NCBI GenBank assembly: GCA_913062735.1
Contig: CAJXWI010000071.1
Coordinates: 1 to 8,964, forward strand
Origin: an uncultured Arcobacter sp.
Lineage (GTDB): Bacteria > Campylobacterota > Campylobacteria > Campylobacterales > Arcobacteraceae
Length of the DNA stretch: 8,964 nt
Reading direction: 5' to 3'
A program made the position numbers and the translations under genes. This document shows positions 1-6,336 of this stretch, piece by piece (position 1 is the stretch's first letter; every line of letters begins with the position of its first letter). Under the pieces are notes generated by a model. It had not been told where the DNA came from and did not search any database. It saw only the letters and a program-made list of their open reading frames with translations.

Positions 1-2412
1 AATGGTTTTATAAGTACAAACGAATACAACGAACAAGGATACTTATCGGCTATTAAATCTCCAATAAGTGCTGATTTAAGTCTGGGATATTTGGTATTAA
101 AAGAGAAAATCAAAGAGCATTTAAGTAATAAAACACAGAATTTTAATGCCTTAATTTCCTTAAACACCCAAGTAGAGCAGTACAGAGTAAAAGCCCTAGA
201 GTTTTTAAGTCTTTCAAAAAAATATAAAAATGTTAATGCTAGTATTGAATCACAGCTTTTAAAAACAGTCAATTTACTTATAAAAACTTCTATTGATTTA
301 AACAAAGAAGCCAAAGAATTTGAACAAAACTATCAAAGTTCGTCTAATAAACTAAACTTTTATTTGATTAAACTAATCAATTACAATGATGAACAGCTTT
401 TTAAATGGCTCATGGATACTTTTTCACAAGAAACGCAAAACTTATTACAACAAGCTTTACTTAAACTAAATGAAGCCAAAAACACCTTGGATAATATAGC
501 AACACAAGATGAGTTAGAACAATATAAAGAAATCACACAATATTATATCGATGAAACCAAAGTTATTATTCAAGAAGCAAAAAGTAATCTACAAATAGCA
601 AGAAACTATAAAGAAAAATATAAGAACCTTCAAGAAGGCGTAGATAAAGCATATCAAGGTATGTTTGATGACAGCGAACACAAATACTATTATAAAATTT
701 TGGATGCCGATGAATTTGGACGTATTACAAAAAGCTACCATGGAAACGGCCTTGTAACAAAAAAAGAATACAATAAAAACAATGGGCACTTAAATACTAT
801 CAAAACGGGTTATCATGGAAGCTCAGACATAAGGGATATACAATATACCTATGATAAATTAAACAATGTTACATCAAAAGATGATTTAAAACAAAATATC
901 TTTCAAAGCTATTTATTTGATGATCTAAACCGAGTGACACAAAGCAATACTTTACAAGATAACAGTACGAGCACAGTAAATTATACTTATGATTCTTTAG
1001 GAAATATTACGTATAAAAGCGATATTTCACCAGAAACCTTTGTGTATCAAAAAGCCCATCAGTTAAAAAGCACAGGTAATATTACTTATACTTATGATTC
1101 CAATGGAAATGTCATTCAAAAAAACAAAAATGGCAAAGTTATAAGCTTAGAATATAATGCCAATAATAAACCCACCTTAATACAAGACGATACGAATAAA
1201 ACAGAATTTTTTTACGCGCCCAATCAAGCAAGATACAAAAAAGTACTAAACGGCCTTATCACTTTTTATGTAGGAAAACACTATGAGCTAGAAAATGTAC
1301 AAGACGCAGTTTTGCAAAAGAATTATATTTACGCAGGCAATGACTTAGTAGCCATTCATATCCAAGAAGACGATGGCAATATGATTCTTCCTCAAAACAG
1401 ATACTTACATAAAGATGCTTTGGGCTCAATAGATACGATTACAAATGAATCTGGTGTTGTCATACAAAGATTGGCATATGGAGCATTTGGAAAACAGCTG
1501 GTTCAATCTTGGATTAATGAAAAAGATAAAAACAAAAGTTTAGTAAAAAGAGGTTATACTGGGCATGAACATATAAGTGAATTTGAGTTTATTCATATGA
1601 ATGGTAGAGTGTATGATGTAGATACAGCTAGATTTTTATCTGCTGATCCAAATATTTTTCATCCGTTTAATCCACTTGATTTTAATAGGTATTCTTATGT
1701 TTGGAATAATCCGCTTAGGTATACTGATCCTTCTGGGTTTGGACTTGCAAGTTCTGAAGGGACGGGTATTGCTTCTGATACTGGTGGTTATGGTGGTGGA
1801 TATGGTTCTAGTGGTCAGGATAGTTATAATGATACTGATGATTATGGTGGAAATGGTAGTTTTAGTGATACACCATTAACCAAAAAAGAGAAGAAATATA
1901 AAGTTGCTGCACAAAAATTAGAAAAATATATAAAAAAAATTGAGAAGGAAAAAGAGCTTAAACGGAAAATGAATCTTATTAGATGGAATGCAGAACGAAG
2001 AGTACCAATTAATATGAAGGCGTATGGGGAGTTAGTGACCGATTATATTAATACGGTTGAGTCGATATTTAATGAGTACAAGGAAAATTTTATGGATAGT
2101 GACTTTATGGAACAGTACACTAAAAATAATGATAAGATGACGAATGTATATACTAAAGGTGGAAATGCAATTAATGCATTTTCTGAGGGTTATTCAAAAA
2201 TGCGTGAAAATGCACATTGGTCAATGAATTTAAGTCTTGATACTGCATATACAATTGTTGAACTCGGTTTTAAAGCGGGGGCAACAGCTAAAGGTTGGAT
2301 TAACCCCTATACTGATAGAGCATGGGATTATTTATCGGGCTATTTTCTTCCAACGATACCTACAAGTGCTACTGCTCTTGTAGGAAGTATTAGTGGAAGA
2401 AAAGAAGAATAA
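1..2412 (+). CDS. Rhs/YD-repeat protein with variable C-terminal toxin tip (5'-partial)
   Basis: The frame is open from base 1 to the TAA at 2410-2412 (803 codons), so the true start lies outside the window; the TTG at 91 is not a credible start. Order seen: a YD-type repeat (bases 1-60), a charged helical stretch without YD repeats (about 100-650), more YD repeats (about 690-1300, for example YTYDSLGNI and YTYDSNGNV), then the Rhs-associated core (about 1405-1740) with HKDALGSI, RGYTGHEH, HMNGRVYDVDTARFLSADP, NRYSYVWNNPL and DPSGF. The DPSGF end is where Rhs proteins separate the conserved shell from the toxic tip. The tip (1741-2412) starts with a Gly/Ser/Asp/Tyr-rich linker, then a Lys/Glu-rich helical part and a weakly hydrophobic end. 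I recognise no catalytic toxin fold. In this family the core forms a shell around the tip, which is delivered to rival cells, by type VI or other export. The delivery route is not visible here. Confidence 0.93.
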   Translation, partial: NGFISTNEYNEQGYLSAIKSPISADLSLGYLVLKEKIKEHLSNKTQNFNALISLNTQVEQYRVKALEFLSLSKKYKNVNASIESQLLKTVNLLIKTSIDLNKEAKEFEQNYQSSSNKLNFYLIKLINYNDEQLFKWLMDTFSQETQNLLQQALLKLNEAKNTLDNIATQDELEQYKEITQYYIDETKVIIQEAKSNLQIARNYKEKYKNLQEGVDKAYQGMFDDSEHKYYYKILDADEFGRITKSYHGNGLVTKKEYNKNNGHLNTIKTGYHGSSDIRDIQYTYDKLNNVTSKDDLKQNIFQSYLFDDLNRVTQSNTLQDNSTSTVNYTYDSLGNITYKSDISPETFVYQKAHQLKSTGNITYTYDSNGNVIQKNKNGKVISLEYNANNKPTLIQDDTNKTEFFYAPNQARYKKVLNGLITFYVGKHYELENVQDAVLQKNYIYAGNDLVAIHIQEDDGNMILPQNRYLHKDALGSIDTITNESGVVIQRLAYGAFGKQLVQSWINEKDKNKSLVKRGYTGHEHISEFEFIHMNGRVYDVDTARFLSADPNIFHPFNPLDFNRYSYVWNNPLRYTDPSGFGLASSEGTGIASDTGGYGGGYGSSGQDSYNDTDDYGGNGSFSDTPLTKKEKKYKVAAQKLEKYIKKIEKEKELKRKMNLIRWNAERRVPINMKAYGELVTDYINTVESIFNEYKENFMDSDFMEQYTKNNDKMTNVYTKGGNAINAFSEGYSKMRENAHWSMNLSLDTAYTIVELGFKAGATAKGWINPYTDRAWDYLSGYFLPTIPTSATALVGSISGRKEE

Positions 2413-2440
2413 ATAAATATTAAAAGAAAAGGAATTATAT

Positions 2441-2887
2441 TTGAATAATGTATTGAAAATTAAAAAAATATTTACAATAGAAAATGGGAAAGATATCTCT
2501 GGTATATATATAGTCATTTTAGCCGTAATATATGGTACGTTCTACGATTTCGTAAATAACTTTTCTTCAGAACTGAGTTATACTGTAGCTTTTGTTAATA
2601 CAACTTACTTAATTCCTGTTTGTTTAGTTGTCTACATTTTTGAGCGTATTGCGAAAATTGATTGCAGTTTTGCAAAGAGATATTTTATAGTTTTATTTGT
2701 TTATTTTATATTATCAATATTTTTTAACATTAATGCATCATTTGGTGTCGCAATTATTTTATTTTGTTCTGTAGCAATTTTTTTAATTTTAATTTTTTGT
2801 AAAATAATTAAAATTGCATATAAACGGCCATTATTACATCTTGCCATTGTTTCATTTTTTTCATTTTTAATAGTTTCAATCTATTAA
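2441..2887 (+). CDS. Small polytopic membrane protein, putative immunity protein for the main Rhs tip
   Basis: 148 residues, starting 28 bases after the rhs stop in the same orientation. The chosen start is TTG at 2441, preceded by a GGA-containing purine stretch (2424-2433) at suitable spacing; a second TTG at 2453 is possible. The protein has four or five hydrophobic segments (about residues 21-38, 46-68, 80-95, 100-125 and 132-147) with short charged loops, so it should sit in the inner membrane. I recognise no named family. Its place directly behind a variable Rhs tip is the classic position of the cognate immunity gene, and a membrane location would fit a tip that attacks the membrane or acts from the periplasm. 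The function is inferred from position only. Confidence 0.75.
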   Translation: MNNVLKIKKIFTIENGKDISGIYIVILAVIYGTFYDFVNNFSSELSYTVAFVNTTYLIPVCLVVYIFERIAKIDCSFAKRYFIVLFVYFILSIFFNINASFGVAIILFCSVAIFLILIFCKIIKIAYKRPLLHLAIVSFFSFLIVSIY

Positions 2888-2933
2888 CAAATTACACAAT
2901 ATGGCAACTCGTATAATATGCACTTTACACCCA

Positions 2934-2954
2934 AAATTACACCCCAGTTGCCAC
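2934..2954. repeat. REP-like repeat fragment, hybrid of two repeat types
   Basis: AAATTACACCCCA at the left matches the end of the RAYT1 element (3484-3496) and the copy at 3022-3034. GTTGCCAC at the right matches the other repeat type (GGGGACAGTTGCCACC, 3062-3077 and 6001-6016). The join of the two halves suggests a recombined or deleted element end. Between here and 3022 I see only a 16-codon open fragment on the minus strand (about 2972-3019, beginning YEKRASWKQEK), unrecognised, possibly another gene remnant between repeats. Confidence 0.6.
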
Positions 2955-3021
2955 GTTAAAAACAACTTAACTTAAGCAATTTTTTCCATCTTTTCTTGCT
3001 TCCAAGATGCTCTTTTTTCGT

Positions 3022-3077
3022 AAATTACACCCCAGGGGTTGAATCTCCACCTTTAAGAAATGGGGACAGTTGCCACC
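3022..3077. repeat. Two adjacent REP-like repeat ends
   Basis: 3022-3050 is a 29-base copy of the RAYT1 outer end at 3484-3512, with four mismatches by eye and the same orientation. It contains the near-palindrome ACCCCAGGGGT. 3055-3077 is a 23-base sequence containing AATGGGGACAGTTGCCACC, repeated identically and in the same orientation at 5994-6016. Together they form the left border of the IS110-type remnant, whose right border is the related copy at 3484. Confidence 0.8.
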
Positions 3078-3125
3078 TTAAAAAAACTTGAAATTTAAAA
3101 ATTGATACTAGTCCTTTTCTTTCAA

Positions 3126-3149
3126 TCAAGAGTAGATTGCTACTCTTGA
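3126..3149. other. Perfect 10-bp hairpin at the IS110 remnant stop codon
   Basis: TCAAGAGTAG (3126-3135) pairs perfectly with CTACTCTTGA (3140-3149) around a 4-base loop. The minus-strand stop codon of the IS110-type remnant (3140-3142) lies in the stem. No T-tract follows on either strand, so it does not look like a standard intrinsic terminator. It could be part of the IS 3' end or a chance feature. Confidence 0.45.
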
Positions 3150-3483
3150 ACCCCACAAGCTTTTGAATAAAATTTTTTATCATACTGTTTGTCATTTCTG
3201 TATAAACTGTGAGCAATAATTATCATCTTTCTCATAACTGCTATTTGTGCAACAGTTGTGTGTTTTCCATTTTCTTTTAGTCTTTCAAAAAACCTTTTAA
3301 AGTTTTCATCAAATCTAATTGCTGTCATTACTCCCATAAAGAGCGTTCCTCTATATAGTTTTGAGCCAGCTTTTGATATTTTAGGTTTCTTATGTACAGA
3401 GGTTCCTGATTCTTTAACAATTGGATCCAAACCTGAGAGCGCTACTATTTGTCTTTGATTTGCTTTTGGATATTTGAAATTAC
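3140..3483 (-). pseudogene. IS110-family transposase, C-terminal remnant
   Basis: On the minus strand, about 110 codons from roughly 3476 down to the stop at 3140-3142 read as the C-terminal transposase domain of IS110-type enzymes: QIVALSGLDPIVKESGTSV, then KKPKISKAGSKLYRGTLFM, FFERLKENGK and AQIAVMRKMIIIAHSLYRN. In this family this domain carries the serine that acts with the N-terminal RuvC-like DEDD domain. That N-terminal domain is entirely absent. The frame stays open upstream to an ATG at 3589, but that part reads through the RAYT1 repeat and non-coding sequence and is not transposase. The coding similarity stops right at the repeat starting near 3484, so the gene was cut by a RAYT repeat or its insertion. 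It is almost surely inactive. Confidence 0.85.
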
Positions 3484-3486
3484 AAA

Positions 3487-3516
3487 TTACACCCCAGAGA
3501 ATGAATTTCCACTTTT
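3487..3516 (+). repeat. Left inverted repeat of the RAYT1 element
   Basis: It matches the reverse complement of 4339-4368 at 29 of 30 positions. It directly abuts the truncated IS110-type gene and is related to the copy at 3022-3050. Confidence 0.85.
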
Positions 3517-3579
3517 CAATTAAATCAATTTTAATGATATAATAAAATATATTATTTAAATTTGATACTTGGGAATAAA

Positions 3580-4368
3580 ATGCCAACAAGAATAAGAATA
3601 GATTTAGCAGGATATCATCATATAATTAATAGAGGTGTAAACCGCTGTAATGTTTTTAATCATGATAATGATAAAGAAATGTTTTTACAGATTATAAATA
3701 AAGCTTCAAAGACACATGATATTGTACTACATGATTATGTTTTGATGGATAATCACTATCACTTGTTAGTAGAAACAAAAAAAGAAAACCTTCCTATATT
3801 TATGAGAATAGTAAATGCAAACTACGCAAAATATTATAATAAGAAATATAATAGAAGTGGTCATTTATGGCAAGATAGATATAAATCAAGATATATAATA
3901 CATGATGAATATTTCTATATAGTAATAAAATACATTGAAAATAACCCCGTAGAAGCAAAAATGACATCAGAAGTAGGTAAATATAAATTTACCTTGGCTT
4001 ATAATATATTACATTCAAAAAAATATAAGGCGTGTTGTAAAGAATCTATATTAATAAAAGGCTTTAATCTAAAGGAATTAATTGAATTTCTAGATATTTC
4101 CATTACAGAAAATGAATTAAAAATATTAAATGAGAAAACAAAAGTAGATGTAAAAAGAATCGAAGAAAAAATTGTTGTAAAAGAAATAAAAGAGTTGCAT
4201 ATGTTTTTTAAAAAAAAAAATACAAATACAAAAGAAAAGAGAAATAAAGCTATATTAGAAGCATATTATGATGGATATACGCAAGTTAAAATAGCAGAAT
4301 ATTTAGAGGTATCAAAATCTCTTATTTCAAAGATAGTAAAAAGTGGAGATTCATTCTCTGGGGTGTAA
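3580..4368 (+). CDS. REP-associated tyrosine transposase (Y1_Tnp/RAYT), copy 1
   Basis: 262 residues from ATG 3580, giving MPTRIRIDLAGYHHIINRGV, the usual N-terminus of this family. An upstream in-frame TTG at 3562 is less likely. The HUH metal-binding motif is H59-Y60-H61 in DNHYHLLVE. The probable catalytic tyrosine is Y118 in IKYIENNPVEAKM. SGHLWQDRYKS (about 93-103) is also typical. A C-terminal extension (about 165-262) is Lys/Glu rich and ends in a helix-turn-helix, GYTQVKIAEYLEVSKSLISK (232-251), often seen in Campylobacterota copies (from memory). The last residues are encoded by the inverted repeat itself. The enzyme would nick and rejoin single-stranded DNA at its repeats through a 5'-phosphotyrosine. 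All key motifs are present, so it could be active. There is only a weak GGGA ribosome site upstream. Confidence 0.93.
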   Translation: MPTRIRIDLAGYHHIINRGVNRCNVFNHDNDKEMFLQIINKASKTHDIVLHDYVLMDNHYHLLVETKKENLPIFMRIVNANYAKYYNKKYNRSGHLWQDRYKSRYIIHDEYFYIVIKYIENNPVEAKMTSEVGKYKFTLAYNILHSKKYKACCKESILIKGFNLKELIEFLDISITENELKILNEKTKVDVKRIEEKIVVKEIKELHMFFKKKNTNTKEKRNKAILEAYYDGYTQVKIAEYLEVSKSLISKIVKSGDSFSGV

Positions 4369-4440
4369 GTCTTAGAGGTATCAAAATCTCTTATTTCAAA
4401 GATAGTAAAAAGTGGAGATTCATTCTCTGGGGTGTAAGTC
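4303..4440 (+). repeat. 69-bp perfect tandem duplication of the RAYT1 3' end
   Basis: 4303-4371 and 4372-4440 are identical 69-base units. Each contains the last 22 codons of the RAYT1 gene, its stop, and the right inverted repeat (4339-4368 and 4408-4437). The second unit lies after the stop and is not translated as part of the gene. It leaves the element with two right ends. Confidence 0.95.
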
Positions 4441-4462
4441 TAAGTATACTGTCACCGGAATT
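4441..4462 (-). repeat. RAYT-type repeat end (TAAGTATACTGTCACCGGAA type) bordering the orphan Rhs tip
   Basis: Read on the minus strand it is AATTCCGGTGACAGT followed by ATACTTA, a form common next to Y1 transposases. Bases 4448-4462 are the exact reverse complement of 5960-5974 and share the unusual T in CCGGTGAC, where the other copies here have CCGGGGAC. It touches the start of the Rhs core homology, with 3 bases between. Confidence 0.85.
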
Positions 4463-4465
4463 CTT

Positions 4466-4586
4466 GAAAACAGCTGGTTCAATCTTGGATTAATGAAAAA
4501 GATAAAAACAAAAGTTTAGTAAAAAGAGGTTATACTGGGCATGAACATATAAGTGAATTTGAGTTTATTCATATGAATGGTAGAGT
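4466..4586 (+). repeat. 121-bp exact copy of main rhs core (1490-1610)
   Basis: Every base from 4466 to 4586 equals 1490-1610. After that, identity drops to roughly 82 percent (about 23 mismatches in 130 bases by hand count) up to the DPSGF codons, then vanishes in the tip. An in-frame TGA at 4465-4467 closes the reading frame exactly at the left edge of the homology. Confidence 0.95.
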
Positions 4587-5190
4587 ATATGATGTGGATA
4601 CTGCTAGGTTTTTATCTGCTGATCCGAATATTTTTCATCCCTTTGATACGCAGAATTTTAATCGTTATTCTTATGTTATGAATAATCCTTTGATGTATAC
4701 GGATCCTAGTGGGTTTGATGTATTTTCTCAAGACGATTATGAAAATGGCTATCACTTGGATGATCCTCATGAAGCTGGAAAAAGCCATGTGAATAATGAT
4801 TCTAGTACAAATAATTATTCTCAAAGTGAGAAGGATAAAATTACGGCTGAATTAAGGAAGAAAAAAGCAATAGAGACGGCACTTAAAGAATATATGAAAA
4901 AAGTCGCTGAATTAATAAAAGCTATTGATAAAATCCCAAAAAAGTTTAAAGAATATATTCCAAAAACAATAAAAGTTTTTGATAAAATGGTTAAAAATCC
5001 GTTTGAAACTTTTGAGAAAATAAAAAATATAAAAGATTCAAAGGATTCTGTAAAAGAAACACTTTCAATTACTGCAGAGTCACTAGGTCCTTTAGGTGGG
5101 TTGGTGGGAAGAGAAATAGTTGAAGATGTTTTCTATGGAGGAATGACGGACCCAATGAAAGATCCAGATGAAATGCCTCTTTCACCATAA
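4573..5190 (+). CDS. Orphan Rhs core end plus toxin tip (silent cassette)
   Basis: The Rhs frame is open from 4468 to TAA 5188-5190; the first ATG is at 4573, without a ribosome site (TTTATTC precedes it). The ATG is internal to the conserved HMNGRVYD motif, so this is probably not expressed by itself. Core residues MNGRVYDVDTARFLSADP and NRYSYVMNNPLMYTDPSGF match the main Rhs protein. The tip (about residues 49-205) is different from the main tip: an Asp/His/Asn/Ser-rich linker, a Lys-rich helical section, then a small hydrophobic stretch SLGPLGGLVG and an acidic proline-ending tail. No toxin family is recognised. In Rhs loci such displaced tips replace the active tip by recombination in the shared core, and the 121-base identity to 1490-1610 fits that. 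Up to 4572 it could also be annotated as a pseudogene fragment. Confidence 0.85.
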   Translation: MNGRVYDVDTARFLSADPNIFHPFDTQNFNRYSYVMNNPLMYTDPSGFDVFSQDDYENGYHLDDPHEAGKSHVNNDSSTNNYSQSEKDKITAELRKKKAIETALKEYMKKVAELIKAIDKIPKKFKEYIPKTIKVFDKMVKNPFETFEKIKNIKDSKDSVKETLSITAESLGPLGGLVGREIVEDVFYGGMTDPMKDPDEMPLSP

Positions 5191-5216
5191 AAATACTACA
5201 GAGATCAAGGATACTT

Positions 5217-5960
5217 ATGCAAACACAATATAATTATTTATGTTACACTTTACTTTCCGGATTTGGATTAACACTAGCCATAACCTATGTGCTAATAACT
5301 AGTAACAACATATATTACGGATCTTTACTGATGATATGTTCATCAGTAGGGTTATTTCTGTTTACATATCTAAATAGAAAAGAATATGAAACCATAATAG
5401 TATTTGTCTCTTTAATGTACTATCTTTTCGCATTAGTTGAAACAATAGTCTTGTTTGGCTATAAATCACATATGAATACAATTGTTGCAGTTGAAAGTTT
5501 TCTTTTTTTATTATCTGCAATTATAATATTCCCAATTTTTTATATTATTACTATATATAATAATCCATTTATAACTTTACTAAAAATATTATTTTTTCTT
5601 TTATCAATTAGCATTTTATTTGTTCTTTCTTCAATATTTCTTATTCCTGATACTAACTTCAATTTAGGACTAATTTCAATGCCAATGTTCGTTGGCATAC
5701 TTTTCCTCCAAATAAGCTTTTCAATTTTTTTGATATTCAATTCTTTATCTTTACTTCGCCAAAAGTTTATAAGATTCTTATATTTAGTAGTGAATATTAC
5801 TTTTTTATTCTTTACTTTAATTATTATATTAATACTAAGTACTAATAGTTTAGATATGGATTATGAATATTCTTTACCGGTATCAATATTAATTTTAGTT
5901 CTATCTGTAGTATTGTCTATATATAATCATAACAAATTTCCAATAATGAACAAATCCTAA
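5217..5960 (+). CDS. Polytopic membrane protein, putative immunity partner of the orphan tip
   Basis: 247 residues from ATG 5217 with an AAGGA ribosome site at 5207-5211. It begins 27 bases after the orphan tip stop. It is extremely hydrophobic, with seven or eight probable membrane segments spread through the length and very short loops, so an inner-membrane location is expected. No named family is recognised. Its position and co-orientation behind a variable tip suggest immunity. The stop codon's last base (5960) is also the first base of the AATTCCGGTGACAGT repeat, so the C-terminus may have been trimmed when the repeat arrived. Confidence 0.75.
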   Translation: MQTQYNYLCYTLLSGFGLTLAITYVLITSNNIYYGSLLMICSSVGLFLFTYLNRKEYETIIVFVSLMYYLFALVETIVLFGYKSHMNTIVAVESFLFLLSAIIIFPIFYIITIYNNPFITLLKILFFLLSISILFVLSSIFLIPDTNFNLGLISMPMFVGILFLQISFSIFLIFNSLSLLRQKFIRFLYLVVNITFLFFTLIIILILSTNSLDMDYEYSLPVSILILVLSVVLSIYNHNKFPIMNKS

Positions 5961-6038
5961 ATTCCGGTGACAGTTGCCTGAAGAAATGGGGACAAGAAAT
6001 GGGGACAGTTGCCACCTAAAGAAATGGGGACAGGCACC
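5960..6038 (+). repeat. Cluster of REP-like repeat ends
   Basis: AATTCCGGTGACAGTTGC at 5960-5977 is an inverted partner of 4448-4462 and a direct partner of 6267-6284 (one mismatch). Three copies of AAGAAATGGGGACA follow, at 5981, 5994 and 6019. The middle one extends to GTTGCCACC and is a 23-base match to 3055-3077; the last runs into GGCACC. This looks like several partial element ends stacked by repeated insertion or slippage. Confidence 0.85.
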
Positions 6039-6044
6039 ATTAAA

Positions 6045-6266
6045 TCACAAATCCCTATTCTTAGGTCTTCCAATAGGATTTAAAGTTGATTCTAAACCAT
6101 ATTTGTTACTTGTAAAAGATTGCCAAGTAGGATCACCTAAAGGGGATTGTCTACTAATTGAATTTCTTATTGAATCTAGGTTTGTTTTACTAGATTTTTC
6201 ATTTATATAACTATGCCAATTTTTTGGGAGTTCAATAGGTAAATCATTTATGATTAAACTACTAAA
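6045..6266 (-). pseudogene. Third RAYT (Y1 transposase), C-terminal remnant
   Basis: On the minus strand, about 70 codons are open down to the TGA at 6045-6047 and read DLPIELPKNWHSYINE, then SIRNSISRQSPLGDPTWQ and NKYGLESTLNPIGRPKNRDL. The pattern of SPLGDPTWQ, then YGLESTL, then GRPKN is the characteristic C-terminal tail of a RAYT subgroup different from both intact copies here. The whole catalytic Y1 domain with HUH and tyrosine is missing: the frame is cut at the repeat 6267-6284. The other end lies against the GGGGACAGGCACC repeat at 6026-6038, as expected for an element's own 3' border. It is inactive. The plus-strand frame over the same bases is a shadow. Confidence 0.82.
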
Positions 6267-6284
6267 AATTCCGGGGACAGTTGC
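6267..6284 (+). repeat. REP-like repeat end AATTCCGGGGACAGTTGC
   Basis: A direct copy of 5960-5977 with a single difference (G for T). It separates the third RAYT remnant from the IS4-type remnant. Confidence 0.8.
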
Positions 6285-6301
6285 AATGGCATCAACTTAA
6301 G
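6284..6301. other. Possible terminal end of the IS4-type element
   Basis: CAATGGCATCAACTTAAG begins right after the repeat and lies 35-50 bases beyond the transposase stop. Read on the minus strand it ends CTTAAGTTGATGCCATTG, which I recall as an end sequence of several IS4-type elements. This is from memory and not verifiable here. The opposite end is absent. Confidence 0.35.
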
Positions 6302-6336
6302 CCTAAATCAACTATTCTACGGTACTTTCAAAACAA

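Larger units (their letters stand above)
3487..4368 (+). mobile_element. RAYT1 element: Y1 transposase gene framed by 30-bp inverted repeats
   Basis: The left end 3487-3516 and the right end 4339-4368 are inverted copies of a 30-base sequence (starting TTACACCCCAGAGAATGAAT on the left) with one mismatch. They enclose a single transposase gene. The element is 882 bases, and the gene's TAA stop (4366-4368) forms the last bases of the right end. HUH Y1 elements move as single strands and recognise structured ends. RAYTs are usually domesticated enzymes acting on dispersed REP sequences, whereas paired ends tightly framing one gene look like an autonomous element. No target duplication is evident, as expected for this enzyme class. 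Confidence 0.82.

Noticed and set aside
1676..1879. 67-codon plus-strand frame rich in Ile/Leu/Val
   Set aside because: A shadow of the Gly/Ser/Asp-rich linker of the Rhs tip in another frame.
1..2412. TTG at 91 as the start of the Rhs protein
   Set aside because: The same frame is open to base 1 and encodes YD-like residues before it, and Rhs proteins are far longer.
2332..2517. Minus-strand frame across the rhs/membrane-gene junction
   Set aside because: It overlaps two convincing plus-strand genes and has low-complexity composition with no ribosome site.
3477..3589. N-terminal extension of the IS110-type frame up to an ATG at 3589
   Set aside because: It is read through the RAYT1 left repeat and AT-rich spacer, has no similarity to the family N-terminus, and overlaps the RAYT1 start.
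35..5217. 13-base word CAAGGATACTTAT shared by bases 35-47 and the site before the membrane gene (5205-5217)
   Set aside because: In an AT-rich 9-kb window one such match is expected by chance, and the contexts (coding versus ribosome site) differ.
5974..6210. 78-codon plus-strand frame
   Set aside because: Its first part is repeat sequence and the rest is antisense to the third RAYT remnant, whose residues are recognisable on the minus strand. It has no ribosome site.
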